64,000 nucleotides of DNA from Aphidius gifuensis (taxonomy: Eukaryota > Arthropoda > Insecta > Hymenoptera > Braconidae). The position numbers and the translations under genes are program-made. Shown here piece by piece: positions 21,911-33,118 of this stretch (position 1 is its first letter; the number at the start of each line of letters is the position of its first letter). The stretch is from contig NC_057789.1 of NCBI RefSeq assembly GCF_014905175.1, positions 18,692,365 to 18,756,364 of the forward strand. The letters are read 5' to 3'. Under the pieces are notes generated by a model. It did not search any database and was not told the origin of the DNA. It worked only from the letters and a program-made list of their open reading frames with translations.

Positions 21911-22202
21911 GTTAAGATTAACGGACTTAAAAAATTTTTTAGGGGGGGGGGGGGTCTAGAAGAAAAGCGAAAACAATAGGAAATTAAAATTCCCTAAAAA
22001 AATGACAACAATAAACTATAAATTTTTATCTAACTGTTCTAGGTATTGGCAAAAGCAATACTTTCAATCAATACTCGGTGGTGGTGGTGGAAATTGAGGA
22101 CCAGGGAATAACACCGGGAGTCCAGGACGAGGACGACAAGGTGGACAAGATAGACAAGGTGGTCGAAATAAACCCGCCAATGTCTTCTATTTGGCTCATA
22201 AG

Positions 22203-22681
22203 CAGAGCCGGGAAGTTCGTCTGTTATTTCAGCTTGCCGTAAATACCATGGCAACATGGTGAAATATAGTTTAAAAAAAAGACGATCTGAACCTCGTACA
22301 TGGAAAAAATGGCCTCAAAAAATGGCCTTTTTTTTTGGCCTCTTAAAAATGGCCCTTTAAAATGGCCTTATGTTTTTGGCCTCTTAAAAATGGCCTTAAA
22401 AAATGGCCTTATTTTTTTAGTTTCAAAATGGCTCCCTTTAAAGCCATTTTTAAGAAGCCAAAAAAAAAAATAAGGCCATTTTTGAGGCCATTTTTAAGAG
22501 GCCAAAAAAAATAAGGCCATTTTTTAAGGCCATTTTGAAGAGGCCAAAAAAAAAAAGGCCATTTTTTGAGGCCATTTTTTCCATGTACGAGGTTCAGATC
22601 GTCTTTTTTTTAAACTATATTTCACCATGTTGCCATGGTTCTTACTGCAAGCTGAAATAACAGACGAACTTCCCGGCTCTG
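22203..22681. mobile_element. hAT-type foldback miniature element, copy 2, complete
   Basis: Termini CAGAGCCGGG and CCCGGCTCTG, inverted arms of about 110 bp containing an intact CCATGGCAACATGG word, and a core of AATGGCC words that is itself self-complementary. Flanked by the 8-bp duplication CTCATAAG. An 8-bp duplication with CAG ends is the signature of the hAT superfamily. No transposase; short ORFs within are artefacts. Confidence 0.93.
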
Positions 22682-22781
22682 CTCATAAGCTATACTATAA
22701 TAACAATCTTTAATTAAAAAAAAAAAAAAAGTGATAAAAAAAGGAGTGATATAAAAGTACAAATTTAATTTAAATAAATAA

Positions 22782-24140
22782 TGAAACAGTTGCTGAAGCA
22801 ACTATGCCTGCCCTGCGGGGGGAATTTTAATTTCTTTATTGAAATTCGTGATTTTATTTTATTCTCTATTGTTACAATGATTATTGTTACAACTAAAAAT
22901 TATTCATCTATTTTGTTTGTTCCTTCCATATTTTCTCTAGTAAATTCAGTATCTTTACTTCGTAACCGGTGGTTTTTATACCATTTGAATTTTGATTTTA
23001 TATTTGAATTTTACCACCATATTACATTCAAATTTTAAATTGTCACCTGAAATGAGGCCAGGTGAATAATAATAATTAATGAAAGCAAGTTAACGTTTAA
23101 CACCAGTATACTTAAATGTTATTCTCGATATATCTCAAATTCGCATTCATACTTCCATACCAATACACACACATACAGATACCAGTTGATATTGTTGATG
23201 ACGCTGATGATGACTCCCCAAGTGACGCCGTATATGAGTTCGCCGATGTAATGCCAAGTTGATGACGCTACCAGGTTGCCTTCACGTCTCCCAAAAGCTA
23301 ATTGATTGTATTATTTAATTATCTATTACTGTTGATCAATCAGCAATAAATACCAGTTGATGATATTGTTGTAGCTCTGAAGATTATTGATTAAACAATT
23401 GGTTGGTGTTTAAGAATTAATATATGTGATGTTGTTCACCAATAGCTTAACTATGTGCACCAGGTGATATTGGAGAACTCTGAATGATATATGAATTGTT
23501 GGTTTTTATATTAAAGCACTTTGCTCGAGTGTATTATTGACAATATTATTCTTAATCGAATAAATACTATTTGCACGTTATGAATATTATATTGAAATTT
23601 AATATTGAAATTTCAATATCAGTTGGATTTCTTTTTGCATTTAACTTTTTGCAAGTGGTGTGTGCCGAGGCCAGTGACCGAAGAGACGGAGCCTTGGCGT
23701 CTCCGTAGATTCTCAATTTTTCTTCAGCGGCACTCCTACAAGTTCAAGCGTCGTCGGACTCATGTGCGCAGTAAAAAACGCAGTCGCATAAATTTGTGTC
23801 GTACCAACTCCATCTCGTTACAACTTGGTTTATTAAATTTCTTTTATTCTAGTTTTATTTTACTTCACTGTCGTCTGCTAATGTTATTGTTCTTGTTTTT
23901 AATAACCATTCTGTCATTGCATATATAAATTCTACTTCATTTATTTCCATTATGACTGCGGTGATATCTATACATAAAATATCATTATCAGCATTGAAAA
24001 ATTTTCTTTTTTTTTTTTTTTGCTAAAATAAATTTACCTGCAGATGAATTATTTAGTAAATGTTTTCTTGTATTTTTTCAATTCCAAATCAATCTCTATT
24101 ATATTTTCATTTTCCTCATCGTCTTCAATTTTTATATAAG
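22782..24140 (-). pseudogene. RPA70-like repeat, copy B, interrupted
   Basis: The outer parts match copy A: 22,782-23,040 corresponds to 20,655-20,900 (shared GCTGAAGCAACT, CCCTGCGGGGGGAATTT and the FKWYKNH-like coding block), and 23,850-24,140 corresponds to 21,205-21,490. The RPA core is missing and about 800 bp of unrelated sequence lies between. Dead. Confidence 0.55.
23041..23823. mobile_element. Possible solo LTR within RPA-like copy B
   Basis: The segment that interrupts copy B begins TGTCACCTGAAATGAGGC and ends CTCGTTACA, and has an AATAAA near 23,565 followed by a GC-rich segment. The TG...CA ends and length fit an LTR, but I find no target duplication, so this is tentative. Confidence 0.35.
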
Positions 24141-24147
24141 CCTCTAT

Positions 24148-24689
24148 AGTCTGCTCAAAAAATCTGGAAGGTCGTCATGGTCGGGGAAAACTGAAAAAAA
24201 AAAATATAAGAGGGTTCGTCGGAAGATTAGAAATAGGGTGGTGGGTAGGAAAGTTGTATTCGATTACGGGAAAGGGTTAAAAAAAAAAAATTTTGTTTTT
24301 TGCGATATCTCGGAGAGAAAGGGTAACAGGGAAAAAAAGTTCAAGTAAAAGTTGTAGGAAAAAAAAATTTAGAAAATTTTTAGTCTTCATGTTTTTTTTT
24401 TTTAATTCAATAGTTTAAGAGTAAATTGAGGTCAAAGTTCGGAATAGTCATGAAGTAGTGGGGTGAACAGCGAGAAGAGGAGAAATGAGAAGGAAAGAAA
24501 ACAGTCACGTCTCACGCACTCGTACAGTATTTAGCGCGCGTTTCGGTAGGTTTCGGTCGTTTTCGGGATTCGGTTGAACTACTTTATTGCTGTATGTTAA
24601 AAAAGGAAGAAAATGAATCGTTTTTTATTTTTTATTATTATTATTATTTTACTCTCACGCACTGGGGCAAGATGAAATATTCTTGAAAT
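24148..24689 (+). repeat. Outer left arm of a large inverted repeat
   Basis: Begins AGTCTGCTCAAAAAATCTG and matches, in reverse, 38,260-38,800 along its whole length. It contains the GGTAGGTTTCGGTCG and CTCTCACGC segments. It is separated from the inner left arm at 29,731 by a LINE. No coding sequence. Confidence 0.85.
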
Positions 24690-24860
24690 TTATTTATTCA
24701 TTTATTTATTTATTTATTTGAACTACTACCTTTAGTATACAAAACAGATTTCTCCAATTACATGTATACCTTGTTTCTTACTTTCTAATTTTCTATTACT
24801 TAATTTTTAAACTTATATATATATTTTCTAATATCATTAGTCAAATTTTTCATTTGTATT

Positions 24861-27800
24861 TTATCGCTTTTTGTTTTGCTCTAATAAGTAATTTACATAG
24901 CTTATTGTAATATTTTGTTTTAGGACAATTTGTATGTATTCTTCCAGTGATTTTTTTGTGTTATTTATTAGCCAGTTTAAAGAGCTTGCCAAAATGTACA
25001 AAGGAGCATTCATATCAAAATTGTTCATTATCTTTGGTGTACGTAGAGGTAGAGTATGACGATTGGCACTAGGACCCGCACAACAGCCACTGAGTGCTTC
25101 CATTAACTCTGGTGCATGTATGCTTCCAGCGAGTATTTTAATAGCTGTAATAATTTAAGCTGTAATAGCATTAATTATTTTTCTTCTCACACTCAGTGAC
25201 TGTGCACCAGTGCCAGCGTACAATTCATCATCATCTACCCCCCTGTTCGGGTATTGCCCTGTTGACACATATTTTAACATTTTATATATTTTTCTCTGTG
25301 GTTTTTCTATTTTTTTAACTTGTTTTTTTTTACTTGTTGTCCATATAATTGTATTTAGCTCAAGTTTTGGTCTTACGTATGAGTTGTATAATGTAATGAG
25401 TGGTTTTGAGTTGTTAAGATCTTTGCAAAACCTTATGATGAAACTAGATGTTCTTGTCGCATTTGTTACAATTTTGTTTACATGATTGTTAAATTCTAAT
25501 CTTGCTGAGAAGTCAATACCAAGGTCAGTATGCTCCTCTCCTCTGGGGACAATGCTATTATTCATTGTATACTTGTATTTAATGATATCCTTTTTTTTGT
25601 AAATGACATGACTTTACATTTTTCTACATTTAATGTTAAACCAATTTCATTACAATTATGTACAAATACATCTATTGATGCTTGTAATTTTATGCAGTCT
25701 TCTATCCTGTTGATGCCCATGAACAATTTTGCATCATCAGCATACATGAGGGATTGACAGTCTAATCCCTGCCCTAGGTCATTTACATAAATTGGAAAAA
25801 GCAGTGGTCCCAAATTGGAACCTTGTGGTACCCCAGAGGTTGGCACATATGCCCTTGATACAGACTTCCCAATCACAACAAAGTTTTTCCTGTCTACAAT
25901 ATATGACTGAACCACCTTTATAATACAATTTGGCAGGCCTATTTTTTTACACTTGTTTATTAAACATTTAAAATCAACTATGTCAAAAGCCTTCGAGGAG
26001 TCTGTGTATACAACATCAATCTGATTGTGTGTTTTTAGATGAGAATGGATGTAGTGTTGTAGATTAATTAAATTGGACAGTGTGGATCTACCAGGGTAGA
26101 ATCCATGCTGCCAGCTTGAGATTTTGTTTTTGTATACTTCCAAGATTTTATTGTATACACAGGCCTCTATAATCTTTAATATTATTGATAATATTGATAT
26201 TGGCCTATAGTTGCTGATGTCATTTACTAACTCTTTATTTTTATATACTGGTATCACTTTTGTGTATTTCAGTTTACTTGGGTATTGACCTGTTTCTATT
26301 ATTTTTCTGACTAACGCTAACAACACTGTAATTAGATATTTTTTATATGTTTTAATTAATTTACTTGACAAACCATCTATTCCTGTTGATTTTTTATTTT
26401 TTATTTTTACAAAAGCTTGTATTATTTCATCAGCACCAGTGTAACACTCTGTCTGATTATCATGAATATCATGAATATCATGATCATCAGCCAGATCTAA
26501 AAGTGTTACTTTATGCGCAGTATTTACATTATTAAAAAAACCAGCAAAATGTTGCACTATCAAGCTTTCTTGATTTACTATCATACCATCAATTTTTATA
26601 CAATCTAATTTATCTTTATAATTTTTTATTTTATTTATATAATTCCAGAAACTAGCAGGTTCTTTCACTACACTGTCACTAACATAATTATTATAAATTT
26701 GCTTTTTTATTTTTGTTTGTATCTTTATTTCCGCTCGCAATGCTTTATATTTCTCATTGTCTGTCTGGCTGTTGGTTGCATTTTTTATTTTCCAGAGCAT
26801 TTTCTTTTTTGCCATTAAATATTTTATATTGTTATCATACCATTGAGGGAATTTTTGGTCGGATTTACAATTACTTTTTATTTGTATGGAACTTAGAAAA
26901 ACAGTATTTATAATATTTATAATTTGTTCGGTGATGACATTTGAATCTTCCTGTATTATTATCTCTCTCCAGTTAACTTGTCTCATATTATACTCTAGTG
27001 TATGATGGTTGACAGTGTTATAATTAAAATTATGACTAATGATATCAACTGGAACATTATTATTACTAGTTATTGCATCTATTGGGGTACTTTGTGCTGT
27101 TATGCATTTGCTATTCATGTCTTTTTTTAAGTTGGTTATCTCACTTAAATTATTACTTAAATGATTTTTTTTAATTTTGTATTTTTGGACTTAATTTTAA
27201 ATGCTGTTTTTCAATATTTAATATTAACGGTGGATGATGCTGATCAACTCTCGTAAGAGTTTCATCTGCACGTATTACACTACCTGAAATTGATGCTAGT
27301 ATTAGGTCTAAGATAACCCCCCTGTAGTTCATGATCTTATTTATTTGCGTTAGATTAGCTAATATCGCAAAATTATTTATTTCTTTTATTTTATCATTTG
27401 TGTTGTTATTATCATGTTTTTCAAATATTGAACAGTTAAAATCACCTGTGATTATTTTTTCACCTGATAGTGTAATTATTAAATTAGATAAATCTTCTAT
27501 AAAGTTGCAATATATATCAGTAGTGATGTTGGGTGGAATATCCAAAACAATTATGGTTATCTTTTTGTATTCTATTGTACCAACTATACCAACTATATCA
27601 ATTGATTCATACTGTAGGTTTAGGTTGTTTAATGTTATGAGTGTATTATAATTTATATGTTTTTTTAACATGATCAAGACCCCCCCACCTTTTGTTTTAT
27701 ATTGTTCTATCCTATCACTTCTGATAACACTGAATACATCAGTTTCAGCAACCTCAGATGAGATTGTCTGTTTCTTGAGCCATGTTTCGGTTAAACATAT

Positions 27801-27965
27801 TACATTATACAACGAGATCACTGAGTTTGTTTTGAAGTCTGAAAGATTAGTGTTTAGTCCTCTTACATTTTGGTAATAGATTGATAGTACAGTATTATGG
27901 TTATTATTTTTGCTTAACTTATTATCACTTAATTTTTTATTACCTATGTCTATTTGGTTAAACAC
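24861..27965 (-). pseudogene. LINE ORF2: endonuclease and reverse transcriptase
   Basis: Order from the N-terminus: apurinic-type endonuclease (27,171-27,965) with YYQNVRGL, LTETWL, GDFN, LDLI and an HHP ending; a stop and frameshift at 27,119-27,171; reverse transcriptase (25,562-27,118) with NYRPISILS, the DSSKAFD block, GVPQGSNLGPLLF and catalytic YADD; then the thumb and C-terminal part (25,155-25,565) and a tail (24,861-25,103) after another stop. Length and order fit Jockey/CR1 group LINEs. The endonuclease nicks target DNA and the RT primes from the nick. Only three or four lesions separate it from an intact ORF, so the insertion is fairly young. Confidence 0.92.
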
Positions 27966-28084
27966 TGTGTGTGTATGTTGTTGATACGTGGATAGCTTCT
28001 GACAATGATGATGATCTTGAAGAGCAAGTTGTTGTTGTGGTTGATGTGAAGATTGTGAGTTGTTGCATACCTCGTCATACGTTG

Positions 28085-29248
28085 TTAGTGATTTTGTATA
28101 ATCGTCGAGTTCAACAGCTCGTGCATTTGTGATTTTCTTTGTGTTATTAATGTGAATTTTCCATTTATTTGTCTCAGGTGTACCTTCTCCCCAGTTTCTC
28201 TTCTCAATCTCAATTGGGCTTTCATTTTTTTTAATTCCTCTTGTTGAGATCGTGTGAGATCTTTTGATATTGCCATGCCTGCCATCATGTCCCCGGGAGC
28301 CACCTGTTTCATTTTTTTCCAGAATGCTTCAATTATTTTATCAATATTAATTTGGGATTTAAATATTAATTTTACTGGTGTACTCTCAATTCCATTTATT
28401 TCATTGTTTATGCTGTGTAACAACTGTTCATGTTCCATATCATTATTATTTTTTATTTTGTTGTTATTTTTTAATCTTAGTATCTTTATATCGTTGACAT
28501 TAACATTTATGTTATTATGTGGAAGAAAATCATTTAGTATTTTTGTAACAAGTTCAGTATCTTGCTTACCTTGTATATGATTGTTGTTATTTCTTGAGTA
28601 CCCTGGAACGTTCTACAGTATAACATTGTTCTTTCTTGACTCTCTGTTAGCCATTTCTGCCATACAGGTGTCCATCATTTGTTGTTCTTTCTCTTTCGTG
28701 TTTAGTTGAAGTTTTTTAATTTTATTTATTTCAATTGCATTTTGTGTTGTTTTTACAACATTGGCCTCAATTTTTTCATCCAATTTTTTATTTTCCCTTC
28801 TACTTGTGTTGTTAGTGTGTTTCTTCATTAATTGATTTAATTCTTTTGGTAAAGATTTGTTGCAAGTTTTGGGGTCAAAGAGTGATTTATTCATGTCAAT
28901 CAGATCATCATTTAATTTTTTGTTTAATCTTGCTTCAAGTTTTCCAATGTCTTTTGTTATGTTGATTCTTGCTGTATCATTTTCAGAATCATCTATTTCA
29001 TCATCAGTATTTTCTTGTTCAGTTTGATGTTTGCCTGCTGATTGAGCATGTTGTGACGACTGTGATGATTCTGAATTTGATCTGGATTTTCCACAGCATT
29101 TTGAATAGCCACCATCTTCAAGTATATTTGTTCTGTCAGCACATCTTGGGTGATAAACTTGATCACATGTTTTGCACTTGACGTATTGTCCAGCAATTTT
29201 TGCTCTACACCCTCTGCATTCTGGCTTAACCTGCTCATTGTTACTCAT
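28085..29248 (-). pseudogene. LINE ORF1: PHD finger, coiled coil and RNA-binding domain
   Basis: One frame of about 388 codons with a single TAG near 28,613. The N-terminus has a PHD-like zinc finger (CRGC ... CKTCDQVYHPRC), followed by a Ser/Gln-rich linker, a long Lys/Glu coiled coil (KLEARLNKKLNDD), and an RNA-binding-type domain whose beta strand NNVIL is where the stop falls. The C-terminal part is basic (SQQEELKKMKAQLRLRRE). ORF1 proteins of this type bind the element's RNA. The ATG at 29,248 is preceded by a T-rich region on the plus strand. It ends about 120 bp before ORF2. Confidence 0.8.
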
Positions 29249-29730
29249 GTTTTATTTCTACTTATTATATTATATTCACTTTTATTTGTATTTTTATTTT
29301 TATTTTTATTTATTTATTTTTTTTTTTCTTATTATTTTAACACTTTCTTTTCTCTAAATATTCATTGATTACTGACCAGTGGTTAGGTTGTATTGTTTTT
29401 CGTGATTTTAGCTATTGTGCATTGCTCTTTACCGTGTTTCTAGTTGTATGAGCTCACTCAGGATTTGTGTGGTTTTAGTCGTATTGACCCACTTTAGATT
29501 TTCAGTTTACCGTATGAATTATGATTGTTATTTTTGTTTCTATATTAGGTTATGTTTCAGATTAAGTTACACTTTTTATAATTATTTGAACAATGTTCAC
29601 TACTTGCAATCGATATATTATCTGCTTTTATTCAAATGCAATCACAATTATTCAGTCCACTCTATCATCAATTACGCTTATTACACAGAGCACGATATTT
29701 TTTTGACTTGTCGCGTCGCCGTGGTGGCAG

Positions 29731-30130
29731 AAATATTGAAATGATTTTTTTTTTCAAATACGTTCGTATCGAGTCCGTAAAATTTCTAGTTCGTGGCGTT
29801 CATTAAATATAGGGGGAAAGGGGTGGCTCTAATCGCGAAAATGCCCTACGATCGAATTGAAGTTTATCTATCGTAGAAAATTATGCATTTTTTATTTTTT
29901 TTTTATTTTTATATTTTAAAAAATGATTCGCGATTTTCGGGGGAAAATTTTTTTTTTTTTATTCCAGTTTGCGGCGTTCATTAATTATAGGGAAAACGGG
30001 GTCGCTCTAATCGGGAGAATGCCCTAAGATCGAATTGAAGTTTAACCATCGTAGGAAATTATGCATTTTTTATTTCTCTTTTATTTTCATATTTCAAAAA
30101 GTTATTCGCGATTTTCGGGGGAAAAAACTT
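29731..30130 (+). repeat. Inner left arm: about two units of a 175-bp tandem repeat
   Basis: Starts with TCAAATACGTTCGTATCGAG, then two units containing GCGGCGTTCATTAAT, GGTCGCTCTAATCG and GATCGAATTGAAGTTTA. The same sequence in reverse ends the inverted repeat at 37,330-38,260. Confidence 0.8.
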
Positions 30131-30480
30131 TTTGAAGTCAAACTTCTTTACGCAGGGTAGTGAAAAAAAACAGTGTGTCGGCCGTGTAACGCTCCGCGCA
30201 AGGCAACGCTCGGACCGAGCGAATGCTTTGCCCATTTTACTCGTGAAAGTGAGTGAGTGGCTACGAGGAAGAAAGAAGATAAATGTGTGTGTAAGTGTGC
30301 TTTGCCAATGTATTTTCATTAACGCTTCTGCAGCTGATCGGTTTGTGACGTTTATAAAAATAATAAATTGAAACAATTAAATAAAACAATAAATAAATTA
30401 ATACAAAAATATAAATCCAGTGTCAAGTGATAAAAAAATAAATCAAGAAACAGAACCATACGAACATTGAAGGTAAGTGT
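30131..30480 (+). repeat. Terminal segment of a dispersed repeat (AACTTCTTTACG family)
   Basis: Reads TGAAGTCAAACTTCTTTACG, then a GGGTAGTGAAAAAA word and a GC-rich block. The same order occurs in reverse at 44,200-44,430. Probably one end of a DNA element; the other end is not identified here. The short ORFs across it are not convincing. Confidence 0.45.
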
Positions 30481-30589
30481 AATATTAATAAATGAACACG
30501 AAAAAAAAGTCTCGATGAAGTTAAAAATAAATAATAGAAAAATAATAACAACGATAATAATATGAATAATAATAATGAATTAGTTAAAT

Positions 30590-31081
30590 AATAGACTGAT
30601 ATAATATATAATAAAAAAGTATAACATAATAATTTACTTATATTATTATTGATATTGTTATTAGAATTAATATTGATATTATTATTTATATTATTATTTC
30701 TAATATTATGAATATGAGTATTAATATTTATATTGATATTATCATTTATATTATTATTAATAAAAATATTAATATAATCATGTACATTATTATTGGTATT
30801 ATTATTGATGTTATAATTGATATTGTTATTAATATGAATAATGATATTATCATTTATGTTATTTTTAGTATCATTATTAATATTCACATTAATATTATTA
30901 TTGATATTATTATTAATATTGACATTGATATAACAATTAATATGGGTATAAATATTGATATTGTTATTATTCTTTCTACTATTATTGTTATTAGTATTGA
31001 TATTATTATCAATATTATTATGAATATCATAATTGATATTATTATTTACAAAAATATTGACATTATCATTTATGTTATTAT
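30590..31081. repeat. Degenerate ATT/GATATT repeat, left half
   Basis: Several hundred bases built from ATTATTGATATTATTAATATT words. The array continues beyond the hAT copy at 31,573-31,785, showing the element landed inside it. Related arrays: 32,420-32,500, 32,650-32,870, 33,000-33,110, 42,970-43,080, 43,640-44,050. Asn/Ile-rich ORFs here are artefacts. Confidence 0.85.
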
Positions 31082-31572
31082 CAGAGCCGGGAAGTTCGTC
31101 TGTTATTTCAGCTTGCCGTAAATACCATGGCAACATGGTGAAATATAGTTTAAAAAAAAGACGATCTGAACCTCGTACGGGCCGGTTTTGGTTTTGGCCT
31201 CTTAAAAATGGCCTTAAAAAATGGCCTTATTTTTTTTGGCCTCTTAAAAATGGCCTCAAAAAATGGCCAAAAACATAAGGCCATTTTTTAAAGCCATTTT
31301 TAAGAAGCCAAAAAAAAAAAATAAGGCCATTTTTGAGGCCATTTTTAAGAGGCCAAAAAAAAAAAGGCCATTTTTTAAGGCCATTTTTGAGAGGCCAAAA
31401 ATATAAGGCCATTTTAAAGGGCCATTTTTAAGAGGCCAAAAAAAAAAGCCATTTTTTGAGGCCATTTTTTTCCATGTACGAGGTTCAGATCGTCTTTTTT
31501 TTAAACTATATTTCACCATGTTGCCATGGTATTTACGGCAAGCTGAAATAACAGACGAACTTCCCGGCTCTG
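31082..31572. mobile_element. hAT-type foldback miniature element, copy 3, complete
   Basis: 491 bp with the same termini and arms as copy 2 and the duplication GTTATTAT on both sides. The core has more AATGGCC units than copy 2. Inserted into the degenerate ATT array. Confidence 0.93.
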
Positions 31573-31930
31573 GTTATTATAGGTATTATTATTAATATTA
31601 ACATTTATTTTATTATTGATAAAATTATCAATATTATATTATTAATATTCATATATTATTATTGTTATTATTGATATTATTCATATCATTATTTATATTA
31701 TTATTGATATCAGTATTAATATAATTATTAATATTGTTTTGTGGATATTAATATTTATATTATTATTGATATTATTATACACAATAATGCTCCGAAACTC
31801 ATCCATTATCAAATATTGTGTGAATGACGTTCATTATGTAATCGTTTTTGTCTTAATAAATCCCTAATTAATATCGGCTGATATCGCAAATTTCTACTGT
31901 ATAAAACCCTATTACATTTTTATAGCAACT

Positions 31931-32296
31931 ATGGATCCCGAACCTGAGGACTTTATAGAACCCGATCCTGAGGACTTACGTCAAAGTTGTTTTATTCACA
32001 TGCAAGCCCATGAAAAAGTCGCATATAGAGATGGCTTGGCAAGATGCTTGCGAGAGAAAGGATTTATCCTAAAACAATTTACTGTTGGTAGAACAACGAA
32101 ATATTTTTATTGGTACGTTCGTGTCAAGATGGACGCAAGAATCATGACAAATAATTTAAGAAGTATTGAGGGAAGATGTTTAAACATGTTGCCATCCAAA
32201 CCAAAAAATCTTGTTCATTTTTTGTGGGATAAAACAACAAATGAAGAGGGGCCTTCAGTTGTTATAAAAGAACCAAAGCCATGTCATTGCATTTAG
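31931..32296 (+). CDS. Intact 121-codon ORF inside a TIR element, unrecognised
   Basis: ATG at 31,931 following a leader with a TATA-like TATAAAA 30 bp upstream. The N-terminus has a repeated acidic PEP/DPED motif (EPEDFIEPDPEDL). The middle is a compact alpha/beta-like segment with CFIHMQAHEKVAYRDGLAR, CLREKGFILKQF and YFYWYVRVKMDAR. It ends with a Cys-His-Cys tail (PCHCI). There is no signal peptide or membrane helix. It is one of the few undamaged ORFs in 64 kb and lies centrally between the two terminal repeats, so it may be the element's own gene or captured cargo. It is too short to be a known transposase, and I see no DDE or HUH pattern. Confidence 0.55.
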   Translation: MDPEPEDFIEPDPEDLRQSCFIHMQAHEKVAYRDGLARCLREKGFILKQFTVGRTTKYFYWYVRVKMDARIMTNNLRSIEGRCLNMLPSKPKNLVHFLWDKTTNEEGPSVVIKEPKPCHCI

Positions 32297-32499
32297 GTTA
32301 AACGACCACAACATATAACTAACAATTATGAAAATGGAAAAAATAGAAAAAAAAAAGGAAATATTTTTATAAATGAATGAAAAAAATCTTGTTTAAATGT
32401 GTATTTATTGTTATTCAGTTAAAGTACAGCAAAACATATTAATATTGATATTATTATTAATAATATTATTGATATTTTCATTAATATTAATATTGACAT

Positions 32500-32643
32500 T
32501 GAGAGAAAACACGAGTTGTCCTGTTTTACCGATAAAGTTTATACTTTTTTCCACAAACAAATACTGTTGTTATTATTTTAATTTTTTTTTATATAAAACA
32601 TATGGGCTTTACGGGTAAAACAGGACAACTTGTGTTTCCTCTT
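32500..32643. mobile_element. Short palindromic miniature element
   Basis: About 144 bp whose ends share AGTTGTCCTGTTTTACC in opposite orientation and can form a 35-bp stem. Nested in the TIR element at 31,788-32,978. Confidence 0.7.
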
Positions 32644-33118
32644 AATATTGGTATTTTTGTTGATCTTGATTTAGGTATTAATATTATTATTGGTATAATT
32701 TATATCATTAAAAATATTATTTTATTTTTATAAGAATTGAAATTGATATTAATATTATCAATATTTTTTTTGATATCATTATTAAAATTATTTTATTGAT
32801 ATTATTAATATTATTTTATTAATATCAATATTGATATTATAATTGATATTGCTCATGATGTTATCGACATCTTTTTTGATCAATGATATCGACGATATTA
32901 TTTAGGGATTTATTACGACGAAAATAACATAATAATTGCCATTTACTCGATATTTGATAATGGATGAGTTTCGGAGTAACATGGTGTATAATAATGAAGT
33001 ATAATAATAGGAATAATAATATGAATATAATAATATTATTTTATTCATATTAATATTAATATTATTATTTCTTTTATTATTGTCATCATTACTATTATAA
33101 ATTTTGTTACTATTACAG

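Larger units (their letters stand above)
24690..29730 (-). mobile_element. Nearly full-length Jockey/CR1-like LINE
   Basis: Non-LTR retrotransposon on the minus strand with ORF1, ORF2 and a 3' tail of (AAAT)n at 24,690-24,720. It splits the left arm of the large inverted repeat: AAATATTCTTGAAAT lies to the left (24,675-24,689) and AAATATTGAAAT to the right (29,731-29,742), a target duplication with a 3-base difference. The uninterrupted version of the site can be read in the right arm near 38,265. Confidence 0.9.
31788..32978. mobile_element. TIR element of about 1.2 kb carrying one intact small ORF
   Basis: The ends CTCCGAAACTCATCCATTAT (31,790) and its complement (ending 32,976) extend into inverted repeats of about 95 bp at roughly 80% identity, both including AATAAATCCCTAA. 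The interior holds the 121-codon ORF at 31,931 and a 144-bp miniature element at 32,500. No clear target duplication is visible. I do not recognise the family. Confidence 0.7.

Noticed and set aside
30423..31136. Long Asn/Ile-rich ORFs on both strands
   Set aside because: Products of the degenerate ATT repeat, which happens to lack stops in several frames.
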